Shown: positions 16,416 through 24,787 of the stretch, piece by piece
How the letters are laid out: each line of letters starts with the position of its first letter
Position numbering within the stretch: the first letter of the stretch is position 1
Assembly: GCF_016863255.1 (NCBI RefSeq)
Contig: NZ_BOON01000024.1
Coordinates: 124,001-188,000 of the forward strand
DNA: 64,000 bases
Direction: 5' to 3'
DNA from: Planosporangium mesophilum
GTDB lineage: Bacteria > Actinomycetota > Actinomycetes > Mycobacteriales > Micromonosporaceae
Position numbers and translations under genes: made by a program
The notes under the pieces: model-generated
The model's database searches: none
What the model was told of the DNA's origin: nothing
Seen by the model: the letters and a program-made list of their open reading frames with translations, nothing else

Positions 16416-18614
16416 TCAGTCACACCGGCCGACGTACCGGCAGGCCACCGTGCGCGGCTGCTCGCTGACCCGCCCCGCGGAGACGTCCTGCGCCAGCCGC
16501 ACGTACTGGGCGTGGGTCCAGATCAGCGGCGTGGCGGAGAACGTCGGGGCGCCGGGGGTGAAGCCCGGGGCGCCCGACGGCGGGTTGTCGTCCCAGACCT
16601 GTTCCGGCAGCATCGCGCCGGAGTTGGCGGTACGCGCGATCGTCGCGAGGTGGGACCGGGCACCGGCCAGGTCGCCGGCGGCGATGGCGTACTCGCCGCG
16701 CTCCCCGTTGAAGATCGGCCAGCCCCGGCCGCGGGTGGCCCGCGAGTCGGCCGGGAAGTTGTAGTTCCACGGCTCGCCGGTGAGCGTCTCGCCGTACCCG
16801 TCGAACGAGAACCGGTGCCAGAAACGGCCGCGCGGGGTGTCGAAGGAGAGCTGCTCGTCGACGACGGCGAGGCTGTTGACGACCGTGGTGTCGCGCGCCG
16901 GCTTCACCCCGAGGCGTACCAGCTCCAGGAAGCTCGGGTCGACCACGGCGCGCTGGTCCACTGCGGACGGCCCGCCGTCACCGATCGAGTACGTGGTGCC
17001 GGCGTTCGGGTTGCCGTCCTTGGTCAGGCGCAGGTAGTACGGCTTGGACGAGTACGGTCCGGTGCTGGTGACCGTCCAGGACTCCACGCGGCGCTGCCAG
17101 GCGTCTGCGGTCTGAAGGTACCGCTGCTCCGCGGCGGTGTCGCCGTTGGCGTGCGCGATCCGCGCCGCGCAGACCAGACCCGCGATCTCGCTGGCGATCG
17201 TCGCCGGGGAGTAGCCGCTCTGGTTCTCCCACCGCTCCTGCGGCGTCCAGGGAGCGGAGTTCCCGTCCCGGGAGAAGGCGACCAGGAAGTCGGCCGCGGC
17301 CTTGACGTGGGTCCAGGTCGCTGCGTCGGTGCGGCCGAGCTGCTCGGCCAGGACGATCGGGTACGCGACCTCGTCGAGCTGCAGGTTGCCCCAGACCGGC
17401 CGACCGTCGACCGTGCTGTTCTGCGGGAACGAGCCGTCGGGCTTCTGCTGGACGGTGAACAGGAAGTCCAGCGCCCGGTTGGCGCCGGCCCGGTCGCCGA
17501 CGGCGATCAGTCCGGTCGCCACCTCGTACAGGTCACGCGACCACACCGCGTGGTACACGTCGGAGACGACCGAGTCGCCCCAGACCCACGGCATCGACGG
17601 GGACGCGATGTACGCGCCCGGGTTGGCCTTGTCCTCGCTCGCCGCCAGGACCATCGCCGACACCCGGTAGAGCTGGCGTTCCCGGGTCGTACGCAGGCTG
17701 GCGGGGGTGGCGTTCAGCGACCGGAGGTACCGCTGCCAGCCCTGGCCGTAGCCGGCCGCGGCCCGCTCGAAGCCGCCGCGCAGCGTCGCGGTACCGGCGC
17801 GCAGCGCGGCGCCGGTGTCCGACCCGAAGCCGAGCGCGAGTTCGAGGTGGCGGGCGCCGGGCAGGCCGGTCAGCGCCGTACGGCCGGTCTGCACCACGTT
17901 GCCGGGGGTGGCTGCGCGGTCGTACGCGTGGTCCAGGCGCCCGTCGGCTGCCAGATCGGTCCATCCGTCGCTGGTACCGAGGTACCCGCTGGAGATGGCC
18001 GTGAAGTCCGGGGCGGCGACCAGGGCGCTCGCTGTCGTGGCGTCGCTCGCCAGCAGGGCGCGACCCGAGGTGGCGCCGGTGTCGTCGGAGCCATTGTTGG
18101 ACAGCGCCGGGTCGTAGAGCACGTAGAGCTGACGCGCCCGGCGGTCGGTCGACGTGAAGTCCACCCGTACGGCGACCGTGGACCGCGCCGGGTCGGTGAC
18201 GTACGTGGTGTCCAGCCGCCAGCGCCCGGCCCGGTCGGTGTCGGTCTGCCGGTACGTCAGGCCGTGGGCGTCGTCGACCGTCGTGGCATGGTCGGCCGCG
18301 TCGGCGACCTTGACCGCCCGGCCGCCCGGCTCCACGACGACGAACTCGAGCCGCCGCGCGCTCGGGGTGCTGAGGTCGGGGTAGTACACCTCGCTCAGCC
18401 CGCCGGCGGCCGACAGCGTGAACCAGGTCTTGCTCGCCGCCGCGCCGTACGCGGTGCCGAACCCGGCCTTGTTCGCGGGGGTCCAGGTCGCGGGGGCGCC
18501 CGGCGCACCGGGCGCCGGTCCATCGGCGGTCTCGGCGCGGGCCGAGGCACCGGGGGAGAGGACGAGGGCCAGCACCGCGGCGGTCGCCACCGCGACCGAG
18601 CGTGTCCGTCTCAT
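16416..18614 (-). CDS. Secreted GH15 glucodextranase/glucoamylase-like protein
   Basis: A 732-residue secreted exo-acting alpha-glucan hydrolase. Residues 1-28 are a signal peptide (basic start, hydrophobic core, cleavage near ARA). About 45-300 is a beta-sandwich of the glucodextranase N-terminal type (WTPANKAGFGTAYG, SEVYYPDLSTP). About 310-715 is the GH15 (alpha/alpha)6 barrel, with candidate acid Glu in QERWENQSGYSP and candidate base Glu in NGERGEYAIAAG. Family members release glucose or isomaltose units from starch or dextran. ATG 18614 opens the signal peptide. It lies 38 bp downstream of the M28 peptidase gene on the same strand, and both are exported. Confidence 0.92.
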   Translation of the reverse strand: MRRTRSVAVATAAVLALVLSPGASARAETADGPAPGAPGAPATWTPANKAGFGTAYGAAASKTWFTLSAAGGLSEVYYPDLSTPSARRLEFVVVEPGGRAVKVADAADHATTVDDAHGLTYRQTDTDRAGRWRLDTTYVTDPARSTVAVRVDFTSTDRRARQLYVLYDPALSNNGSDDTGATSGRALLASDATTASALVAAPDFTAISSGYLGTSDGWTDLAADGRLDHAYDRAATPGNVVQTGRTALTGLPGARHLELALGFGSDTGAALRAGTATLRGGFERAAAGYGQGWQRYLRSLNATPASLRTTRERQLYRVSAMVLAASEDKANPGAYIASPSMPWVWGDSVVSDVYHAVWSRDLYEVATGLIAVGDRAGANRALDFLFTVQQKPDGSFPQNSTVDGRPVWGNLQLDEVAYPIVLAEQLGRTDAATWTHVKAAADFLVAFSRDGNSAPWTPQERWENQSGYSPATIASEIAGLVCAARIAHANGDTAAEQRYLQTADAWQRRVESWTVTSTGPYSSKPYYLRLTKDGNPNAGTTYSIGDGGPSAVDQRAVVDPSFLELVRLGVKPARDTTVVNSLAVVDEQLSFDTPRGRFWHRFSFDGYGETLTGEPWNYNFPADSRATRGRGWPIFNGERGEYAIAAGDLAGARSHLATIARTANSGAMLPEQVWDDNPPSGAPGFTPGAPTFSATPLIWTHAQYVRLAQDVSAGRVSEQPRTVACRYVGRCD

Positions 18615-18636
18615 ACGATTGTCTCCTGATCCCTAT

Positions 18637-18667
18637 CAGTTGGACGGCTGCGTCAGTTGGACGGCTG
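18637..18667. repeat. 14-bp direct repeat, 17-bp period, at a gene end
   Basis: CAGTTGGACGGCTG occurs at 18637-18650 and 18654-18667. The second copy encodes the last residues of the M28 peptidase beside its stop codon; the first lies in the spacer before the GH15 gene. Confidence 0.9.
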
Positions 18668-20122
18668 GGGCGAGGCGGCCGGGCCGCGGTGCCCGTCCTT
18701 GTCGACCGCCCGTACCCCGAACTGCACGTTGTCCTTGGACAGGTCGACCGTGGCCGACGTGACGTCCCCGACCGCGACGACGTGTGTCCAGTTCGGAGCG
18801 GTGCTCTCCCGCCACACCACCTCGTACCCGGCCAGGTCGGGCTCGGTGCCGCGCTGCCACCGCAGCGTCGTGTCGTTGGTCAGGCCAGCGGTGTCGATCT
18901 TCACCTCCCGCGGCGTGCCGGGCCCCTGGGCGAGCGACCACAGCGCCGCCGCGTTCACCTTCGCCACGCGGGTGATGTACCCGAAGTCGCAGAACTCGGG
19001 CAGGTCGCCGTACTGGACCCCGTTCTCCACCCGCGTGTCCTGGTGCTGGTGGGCGAAGTTCTCCCGGCCCTCGGTGAACCGGCCCGCCGGGTAGCCCTCG
19101 CGCAGGAACGGGATGTGGTCGCTGCCGCGCAGGAACCGGTCGCGCCGCCAGATCACCCGTACGTTCATTCCGGTCTGGTCGTTGGACGCGACCTCGGAGA
19201 CGAAGCGGGCCAGTTGGCGGGACGGGCCGTCGTTCTCGCCGCCGATCGACTGGCGGATCGCGGCCTGGGCGGCCGTCTCCGAGGTCGGGACGCCCTCGAC
19301 GAACAGCCGGACCGTGTACGGGTCGGGCGGGGTGCCGTCATGCCCGGTACTGGCGCCGATGATGTCGTTGCTGAACATGCCCTGCACGTCGACGCCGGCG
19401 GCCTTGAGCTGCTTGGCCAGGTATGTCGACCCGTACAGGCCCTGCTCCTCGCCGGCCACCGCGACGAACATGATGGTCGCCTCGGTGCGCCGGGTCCCCA
19501 TCACCCGGGCCAGTTCCATGACGGCGGCCACCCCGGACGCGTCGTCGTCGGCGCCGGGCGCGTCGCTGGTGGCGTTCATGACGTCGGTGACGCGCGAGTC
19601 GTAGTGGCCGGAGACGACGTACACCCGGTTGGGGGCGGTGTCGCCGCGCAGGGTGGCGATCACGTTGGTGATCCGGGTCGGCTGCGGGATGCGGGGCGCC
19701 GGCTCCTGGACGTACGACTGGAGCTCGACCGTCATCCGGCCACCGGACGCCGCGGCGTAGCTCTGCAACTGCGCGTAGATCCAGTCCCGGGCGGCGCCGA
19801 TGCCGCGGTTCGGGTCATCCTGAGTGGACAGCGTGTGCCGGGTACCGAACGAGACGAGTCGGCGCACGGTCGCCTCGATCCGGCGCTGGTCCAGCTCGCC
19901 GAGCAGGGCGCGTAGTTCGCGGTCGGGTGGCTGCGGGGTGGCCGGCCGCCCGGGTCCCCGGGCCGCGCTCGGGCCGGCCGGGTCCGACGTCGCGGCCGGG
20001 TTGGCCGTCGCTGCCGCCCCGCCGACCAGCGGTGCCACCACCGCCGCGGCGGTACCGGCGGCCAGGAACGCACGCCGGGTGGGCGTAGCCCGAGGTACTT
20101 CCTCTGATTCACGATTGTCCAT
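18653..20122 (-). CDS. Secreted M28-family zinc aminopeptidase with fibronectin-type domain
   Basis: A 489-residue exported di-zinc peptidase. The N-terminus has a twin-arginine signal (TPTRRAFLAAGTAAAVVAPL). The M28 domain spans roughly residues 75-395 with recognisable ligands: His in SGHYDSR, bridging Asp in PGADDDASG, catalytic Glu pair in VAGEEQGLYGS, Asp in SNDIIG, and His in GSDHIPF. The last 90 residues form a fibronectin type III-like domain (LRWQRGTEPDLAGYEVVWRES). ATG 20122 is chosen because it opens the Tat signal and lies seven bases after a TACGAT -10 hexamer; an ATG at 20164 adds 14 residues. Likely an extracellular aminopeptidase feeding peptide uptake. Confidence 0.92.
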   Translation of the reverse strand: MDNRESEEVPRATPTRRAFLAAGTAAAVVAPLVGGAAATANPAATSDPAGPSAARGPGRPATPQPPDRELRALLGELDQRRIEATVRRLVSFGTRHTLSTQDDPNRGIGAARDWIYAQLQSYAAASGGRMTVELQSYVQEPAPRIPQPTRITNVIATLRGDTAPNRVYVVSGHYDSRVTDVMNATSDAPGADDDASGVAAVMELARVMGTRRTEATIMFVAVAGEEQGLYGSTYLAKQLKAAGVDVQGMFSNDIIGASTGHDGTPPDPYTVRLFVEGVPTSETAAQAAIRQSIGGENDGPSRQLARFVSEVASNDQTGMNVRVIWRRDRFLRGSDHIPFLREGYPAGRFTEGRENFAHQHQDTRVENGVQYGDLPEFCDFGYITRVAKVNAAALWSLAQGPGTPREVKIDTAGLTNDTTLRWQRGTEPDLAGYEVVWRESTAPNWTHVVAVGDVTSATVDLSKDNVQFGVRAVDKDGHRGPAASPQPSN

Positions 20123-20425
20123 ACATCGAATCGTATGCCCGGCGGGCGGGCTCACCGTACTCATCGGAGGCCGGCGCTCATGGGAGATCGACGGTCACGG
20201 AAAGTCGGCCGCGTCAACTCTCCGTGATCATGCGGACGCGCGTACAGTTAACTACGTCGTCCGGTCGGCCGCCCTGGTCCTGTCGGGATCCCGGTCAACA
20301 GGGATCGTGCAACTCGTCTGTGTGGCGGCCGCCCGAAGGCGAGAGCGTGGAGCCACCGCCGCAGTCGCGTGTCACCTCGGCGACTGCGGACGCACTGACC
20401 AGCGCGTCCTCTCCAGGGGGTCGGC
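20123..20425. other. Divergent promoter region without a gene
   Basis: A 303-bp spacer between the M28 peptidase and the DinB-like gene. It holds the peptidase -10 element at 20130-20135. I see no coding frame or hairpin worth calling. Confidence 0.5.
20130..20135 (-). promoter_or_regulatory. -10 element for a leaderless transcript (M28 peptidase gene)
   Basis: TACGAT on the minus strand, seven bases before the ATG at 20122, with no Shine-Dalgarno between. Confidence 0.45.
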
Positions 20426-21010
20426 ATGGACCTTGTCGACGTGTACCGACACAGCCTCACGGACTTCATCGACCGGGTGCACCAGGTGCGTCCCGAGCAG
20501 TGGCCGGAGTCCAGCCCCTGCCCGGGCTGGGACGTCCGGGCCCTGGTCAACCACCTGGTCGGCCAGGACCGCTGGACCGTCGAACTGCTCGCCGGTGCCA
20601 CGATCGCAGAGGTGGGCGACCGCTTCGACGGCGACCTCCTCGGCACCGACCCGGTCGGGATCGTCACCGAGGCGGCCAAGCAGGCCCAGGCCGCCGTCAC
20701 CGCGCCCGGCGCGCTCGACCGCAGCGTCCACCTCTCGTACGGGCCGACGCCCGCCGACGAGTACGTGCGGCAACTCTTCGCCGACCACCTCATCCACGCC
20801 TGGGACCTCGCCGCCGCGATCGGCGTCGACCGTCATCTCGACTCCGAGCTGGTGCGGATCTGCTCCGACTGGTTCTCGGGGCGGGCCGAGATGTACCGGC
20901 GCGCCGGCGTGATCGGCCCGCCGGTCGCACTGCCGGAGCCGGTGGGGCAGCAGGACGTGCTGCTCGCCGCGTTCGGCCGGGATCCGGCCTGGTCGTCGAT
21001 CCCCATCTGA
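20426..21010 (+). CDS. TIGR03086-type DinB/maleylpyruvate isomerase-like metal-binding protein
   Basis: A 194-residue four-helix protein. The conserved pattern is PCPGWDVRALVNHLVGQDRW near residue 32 and FADHLIHAWDLAAAIG near 120; the His residues in these segments form the usual DinB/MDMPI metal site. Members use mycothiol or other thiols as cofactor in isomerisation or transfer reactions, but most are uncharacterised. ATG 20426 follows AGGGGGTCGGC. It is monocistronic: a hairpin terminator follows at 21033. A frameshifted relative of the same superfamily lies at 34345-34933. Confidence 0.87.
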   Translation: MDLVDVYRHSLTDFIDRVHQVRPEQWPESSPCPGWDVRALVNHLVGQDRWTVELLAGATIAEVGDRFDGDLLGTDPVGIVTEAAKQAQAAVTAPGALDRSVHLSYGPTPADEYVRQLFADHLIHAWDLAAAIGVDRHLDSELVRICSDWFSGRAEMYRRAGVIGPPVALPEPVGQQDVLLAAFGRDPAWSSIPI

Positions 21011-21032
21011 GGCGACGGAGATCTGAATGTGC

Positions 21033-21065
21033 GAGGGGCCGCCGGGTTTTCACCCGACGGCCCCT
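21033..21065. terminator. Bidirectional hairpin terminator
   Basis: GAGGGGCCGCCGGGT pairs with ACCCGACGGCCCCTC with one mismatch in 15 bp and a TTTC loop. It sits between the convergent ends of the DinB-like gene (21010) and the DksA-type gene (21084). Confidence 0.85.
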
Positions 21066-21083
21066 CGCGAGAACTCCCCGCTG

Positions 21084-21467
21084 TTACCTGCGATGCTCCG
21101 CACGCCGCTGGCAGTCCATGCACAGCGACGCCTGGGGGATGGCGAGCAGCCGCTCGAGCGGGATCGGCGCGTGGCACCGGGCGCAGCAGCCGTACCGCCC
21201 GAGGTTCATCCTCGTCAGGGCCCCGTCGATGTCGTCGAGCGCCTGCCGCGCGGCCGCCTCGACGGCCGCGGACACCTCGACGCGCGCGATGTCCGCACTC
21301 GCGTCGAGGGTGTCGACGTGACGGCCGCCGGCCGGGTGCTGCGTGGTGAGCTGGGCGAGCTGGTCGAGCCGGAAACGCCGGTGCTCCTCGAGCATGCCGC
21401 GCAGCCGGGGTAGCTGGTCTGCGACGTCGGCGTACGGGCTGGGCTTGGGCATGGTGATGCTGGACAT
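21084..21467 (-). CDS. TraR/DksA-type C4 zinc-finger protein
   Basis: A 127-residue cytoplasmic protein. The first two thirds form a helical hairpin (QLPRLRGMLEEHRRFRLDQL, ARVEVSAAVEAAARQALDDIDGAL), and the C-terminus carries the DksA-type zinc finger with C95, C98, C116 and C119. DksA/TraR proteins enter the RNA polymerase secondary channel and tune transcription in stress; acidic tip residues at the hairpin are less evident here, so DksA activity is not assured. ATG 21467 has a GGAGG Shine-Dalgarno; upstream ATGs give non-family residues. It is the last gene of the minus-strand block with the LPVTG, DUF2267 and Dps genes. Confidence 0.88.
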   Translation of the reverse strand: MSSITMPKPSPYADVADQLPRLRGMLEEHRRFRLDQLAQLTTQHPAGGRHVDTLDASADIARVEVSAAVEAAARQALDDIDGALTRMNLGRYGCCARCHAPIPLERLLAIPQASLCMDCQRRAEHRR

Positions 21468-21504
21468 TGGCCGCCTCCAGGAGAGGAGTGTCAGAGAAGT
21501 GATG

Positions 21505-21888
21505 TCAGTGATCGCGGGTGCGTGCGGTGTGCCGGAGCCGAGCGGACGGGGGCGGCGCCCGTCCACGTCGGATCGGTCGCACCGGCACGGGTACGGCCGC
21601 GCGGCGTTGCCGTGCGACCGCGCCGATCAGCATCAGTGCGAGGACGACGAGCCCGGTGACCGGCAGTGCGTCCGGTAGCTGCGCGATCGGCCGCGAGGTC
21701 GGGAAGGCGGCTGAGATGCGTGCCTGCGCGACGGTGACCGTCGCGGCGGCGGGGTGCGCGTGCCGCATCGCACGAAGCTGGGACGGCAGCGGCGCGTACT
21801 GCGACACCCATACGGCGGCGGTCGCGGCCACTGCCGCGGCGAGGATGCCCGCCGCTGCGAGCCGCTTTCCAGCCATGCCCATCATCAT
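21505..21888 (-). CDS. Small exported protein with LPVTG sorting-like motif
   Basis: A 127-residue protein starting in the ATG triplet at 21888-21880. It has a hydrophobic signal-like segment near the start (RLAAAGILAAAVAATAAVWV), a short extracytoplasmic part, then LPVTG directly followed by a hydrophobic stretch (LVVLALMLIGAVA) and a basic tail (RQRRAAV...RRGR). This is the layout of sortase-anchored surface proteins, although the basic tail is longer than usual. No Shine-Dalgarno is evident, so the start within the ATG cluster is uncertain. It lies between the DksA-type and DUF2267 genes on the same strand. Function unknown. Confidence 0.6.
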   Translation of the reverse strand: MMMGMAGKRLAAAGILAAAVAATAAVWVSQYAPLPSQLRAMRHAHPAAATVTVAQARISAAFPTSRPIAQLPDALPVTGLVVLALMLIGAVARQRRAAVPVPVRPIRRGRAPPPSARLRHTARTRDH

Positions 21889-21970
21889 GAGGTCGCCGGC
21901 TGAGAGCTTGCTGTGGTCGTGGCTGTGAACTTGCTGAGGGTTCGGGAGCGTCCGCCGCGCTCGACAGTGG

Positions 21971-22765
21971 TCAGGTCCGGCGGGCGACCAGGTCCCAGTA
22001 CTCGTTCGGGAGCTGGTCGGTGACGTCGAAGAATTCCTCACGCACCGTCTGGCGCAGCGTGTTGAAGACGGCTCGCGTGTACTCGCGCGCCCGCGCCGGG
22101 GGAAGCCCAGGCGTGTCCGGAGGGATGCCGAGGCGCTCGGCGATCCGGTTGAGGAACTCGTCCGCCGACAGGCTGCGGGTCCGGTCGTTCGCGGCGAACG
22201 CGCCGCGTTTGAGCGCCGTGTGCAGCCCGACCGGCAACTGGGTCAGCAGGTCGTCGACCTCGCCGGGGCCGATGCGCTCGCCGAGCGTCTGGAGGACGAC
22301 GTCGGTGATCCGGCGGGCGGTGTCGGTGTCCACGCCGGCGCGCGCCGAGACGCCGCCCAGGAACGCGCTCAGCGAGGCGGCTCCGCCGGCCGTCGGCCCC
22401 TTGGGCAGCAGCGGCACGTAGTCGTTGGAGAGTCGGCTCACCATGTGGGCGTACGCGTCATCGGTCAGTGCCCGGCCGAGCGCCATGAGGACCGCGCGGG
22501 CATGCCGCTCGGCGGTCGCGGTGTCCGTACGCTCGCGCTCGGCGATCCGGCGCAGGAACTCGGTGACCTCGAAGCCCTGCGCGGCACCCTCCGAGAACAG
22601 CCAGCCGCCCAGCGCCGGCGGCAACTGGGGGACGAGCTGCCGGCACACGTCGCGGCCGAGGTGCTCGCCGAGGGTGGCGAGGGTTGCCTGGGCCGCCCGC
22701 TCCGCGGTCTCCCGATCGGTGCCGATGGTCTGTTCGACCAGTGAGATGAAGTCGTCGTAATCCAC
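21971..22765 (-). CDS. DUF2267 protein, duplicated domain
   Basis: A 264-residue cytoplasmic protein built from two DUF2267 units, residues about 1-125 and 140-260. Each has the pattern of a starting helix with Phe/Val contacts, ATLATLGEHLGRDVCRQLVPQLPPALG in unit one and VLQTLGERIGPGEVDDLLTQLPVGLH in unit two. DUF2267 proteins are common beside stress genes in actinobacteria, and no activity is established. The start is GTG 22765 with only a weak Shine-Dalgarno. Dps lies 36 bp upstream on the same strand, so they are probably co-transcribed. A single-unit DUF2267 gene lies at 24788. Confidence 0.88.
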   Translation of the reverse strand: MDYDDFISLVEQTIGTDRETAERAAQATLATLGEHLGRDVCRQLVPQLPPALGGWLFSEGAAQGFEVTEFLRRIAERERTDTATAERHARAVLMALGRALTDDAYAHMVSRLSNDYVPLLPKGPTAGGAASLSAFLGGVSARAGVDTDTARRITDVVLQTLGERIGPGEVDDLLTQLPVGLHTALKRGAFAANDRTRSLSADEFLNRIAERLGIPPDTPGLPPARAREYTRAVFNTLRQTVREEFFDVTDQLPNEYWDLVARRT

Positions 22766-22801
22766 TGTGCTGCGGTCCGCTCGGTTACGGGACGTCTGTC
22801 C

Positions 22802-23380
22802 TTACGGGATATCGGCGTGGACCAGAGGCGTGTCGACCAGGTGTTCGGCGAGGAACCACGCCTGTAGCTCGCCGGTCCGGATCACGCCCGACACCAACAG
22901 GTCGTTGGTGCCGTCGTCGCCCAGCTCGGCCACCCGGGCCGCGGCGTCGTGCGCCTCCTTCAGGATGATCTCGTGGGCCTCCAGTAGGCGGGACAGCATC
23001 GCCGGTACCTCCTCCGCGCCGTCCGGGGCCCGCGGGATCCGGGTGATCTCCGTCGCCTTGCGCGGGTCGCCGACGGCGACCCCGCCCAGCGTCTGTACCC
23101 GTTCGGCCAGCTCGTCCACGAGCTCACGCTGCTTGCCGGCGTGCTTGTCGAGCAGGAGGTGCAGTTGGTAGAACGTGACGCCACGTACCAGCCAGTGATG
23201 CTTCTTGTACAAGGCGTACAGAATCTGGCTGTCCGCCAGGATCCGGTTCAGCACCTCGCAGGACTGCCTGCGAGTCTCGCTCGGTAACGCGACCGGGAAC
23301 TGCCGCACGGTACCGAACGCCTGGATCTCCCGTCCGTCTACGTGGAGCCAGGGCTGGCTCCGGATCTCCGTGGCGGTCAT
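22802..23380 (-). CDS. dps: Dps-family DNA-protecting ferritin-like protein
   Basis: A 192-residue member of the Dps branch of ferritins, forming dodecamers that store iron and protect DNA in starvation or oxidative stress. The intersubunit ferroxidase residues are visible in KKHHWLVRGVTFYQLHLLLDKH (His 61/62, His 74, Asp 78), and VDELAERVQTLGG follows as in the family. The N-terminal 30 residues could bind DNA. ATG 23380 starts the frame, without a clear Shine-Dalgarno. It heads a minus-strand block Dps-DUF2267-LPVTG-DksA and is divergent from the S4 gene. Confidence 0.92.
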   Translation of the reverse strand: MTATEIRSQPWLHVDGREIQAFGTVRQFPVALPSETRRQSCEVLNRILADSQILYALYKKHHWLVRGVTFYQLHLLLDKHAGKQRELVDELAERVQTLGGVAVGDPRKATEITRIPRAPDGAEEVPAMLSRLLEAHEIILKEAHDAAARVAELGDDGTNDLLVSGVIRTGELQAWFLAEHLVDTPLVHADIP

Positions 23381-23462
23381 GCACGTTGCACTGCCCGAAT
23401 CCGGGCGCCCCTAACCTGTCCCCGAGTGGGTGGGAACGGGGTCGGGAGGGTAGGGCCTGGGG

Positions 23463-24068
23463 ATGGCAACCCGGCCCAAGGTGCGAATATCGCGGGCCCT
23501 CGGTATCCCGCTCACGCCCAAAGCGACCCGCTACTTCGAACGCCGTCCGTACCCGCCCGGGGTACACGGACGACGGCGTCGTAACCCCAGTGACTACCGG
23601 CTGCGGCTGCTGCAGAAGCAGCGGCTGCGCCACCAGTACGACATCCGCGAGCGGCAACTACGGCGGATCCTGCACGAGGCGATGCGCCGGCCCGGCAAGA
23701 CCGGCGAGAACCTGATCGAGTTGCTGGAGCGCAGGCTCGATTCGGTCGTGCTGCGCTCGGGCTTCGCCCGTACGATCTACCAGGCCCGGCAGATGGTCAC
23801 GCACGGGCACATCGCCGTCGACGGCCAGCGGGTCACCGCACCGTCGTACCGGGTGGCGCCGGGCCAGACCGTTGAGGTGCGCCAGGCCAGCCGCGACAAG
23901 GCACCGTTTCAGCTCGCCGCGGCGGGGGCACACGCGCCCGCAGCGGTACCGCCGTACCTCGAGGTCCAACTGCCGGAGTTGCGTACCACCCTCACCCGCG
24001 ATCCGCAGCGCACGGAGATCCCCGTCGTCTGCGACGAGACGATGGTGGTCGAGTACTACTCGCGCTGA
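23463..24068 (+). CDS. rpsD: Stand-alone 30S ribosomal protein S4
   Basis: A 201-residue S4. It has the N-terminal segment [16 protein letters not shown], the helical domain with [34 protein letters not shown], the S4 RNA-binding loop [19 protein letters not shown], and the canonical end [11 protein letters not shown]. No zinc-binding cysteines occur at the N-terminus, so it is of the zinc-independent type. It is not beside rpsK/rpsM/rpoA as in the usual alpha operon; stand-alone S4 genes exist in Streptomyces. Whether it is the sole S4 or a paralogue cannot be told here. It is divergent from dps, surrounded by stress-type genes. Confidence 0.92.
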   Translation: MATRPKVRISRALGIPLTPKATRYFERRPYPPGVHGRRRRNPSDYRLRLLQKQRLRHQYDIRERQLRRILHEAMRRPGKTGENLIELLERRLDSVVLRSGFARTIYQARQMVTHGHIAVDGQRVTAPSYRVAPGQTVEVRQASRDKAPFQLAAAGAHAPAAVPPYLEVQLPELRTTLTRDPQRTEIPVVCDETMVVEYYSR

Positions 24069-24076
24069 GTCCGCGT

Positions 24077-24376
24077 CTACCGCTGGGGGTGCGGTATCCG
24101 CTCCGACCGGGTGTGTACCGGGTTGAACAGGTCGTCGGGCTGACCGGCGTCGACCGGCTGGAAGACGTAGCGGACGAAGTCCCAGCCGGCCTCGTTGTTG
24201 AGGCTGCCCTGCCACTGGCCGAGAGCGTCGATGCCGACGACCTGCCGCTGGCCGGTGGCGTCGTCCTCCACTACCGCCCACACCGTCAGCGGCGACGTCC
24301 GGGTGGTCTCGGGGGCCAGTCGCCAGCGCGCGTACCAGCCCGGCTGGGCCGGCTCAATCTCCATGATCTTCTTCAT
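24077..24376 (-). CDS. Hypothetical protein, aromatic-rich
   Basis: A 99-residue protein from ATG 24376 with a GGAAGGAAGAG ribosome-binding region. The sequence contains conserved-looking aromatic and charged segments (QPGWYARWRLAPET, VVGIDALGQWQG, GWDFVRYVFQPVD), no signal and no membrane segment. It ends 8 bp from the convergent S4 stop. I do not recognise the family; location among Dps and DUF2267 genes suggests a stress role, which is inference. Confidence 0.65.
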   Translation of the reverse strand: MKKIMEIEPAQPGWYARWRLAPETTRTSPLTVWAVVEDDATGQRQVVGIDALGQWQGSLNNEAGWDFVRYVFQPVDAGQPDDLFNPVHTRSERIPHPQR

Positions 24377-24787
24377 GGCTGCTCTTCCTTCCGCCGGCTG
24401 TCGTACACATCTGGCTGCCCCGGTGTGCGATCACTAATCCTTGACGACCAAGCCCCCGGGGCGGGGCCGGAGCCCCGGGGCTCGGGCAGGCCGAGGCATG
24501 AAGCGCACGGCGAGGGGTAGGGCCGCCCAGTGCGGGAATCGCACCAGCAACGGTGGCCCCGGTGGCAGGACGGGGACAGTGATGGCGGTGACGCGTAACG
24601 GGCACGGGAACGGATCTCTCGGCGCCGGCCGGTACGACTACGCCGACATCGACGACCACACCGACATCCAGGTCGCGACAGCAGCATCGCCGGTCGCACG
24701 GCCGCCGATCGAACAACCGCGCCGATCGAACAACCGCGCCGATCGAACAACCGCATAGCAAGGCAAGCACAGGAGGGACGAGTCGAG
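24377..24787. other. Divergent intergenic region with tandem repeat
   Basis: About 410 bp between two divergent genes. A frame at 24441-24758 is open on the plus strand but shows no family character and includes the repeat array, so it is not called. A G/C palindrome-rich stretch lies near 24451-24480. Confidence 0.5.
24704..24754. repeat. 17-bp tandem repeat, three perfect copies
   Basis: GCCGATCGAACAACCGC occurs at 24704-24720, 24721-24737 and 24738-24754, ending 33 bp before the start of the DUF2267 gene at 24788. Confidence 0.92.

Noticed and set aside
24704-24754. Possible CRISPR-like array
   Set aside because: Units are directly adjacent without spacers, as in all other arrays here, and no cas gene is present.
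24441-24758. Plus-strand frame of 105 codons upstream of the DUF2267 gene
   Set aside because: It runs through a tandem repeat, lacks a ribosome-binding site and has no family character; kept only as intergenic sequence.
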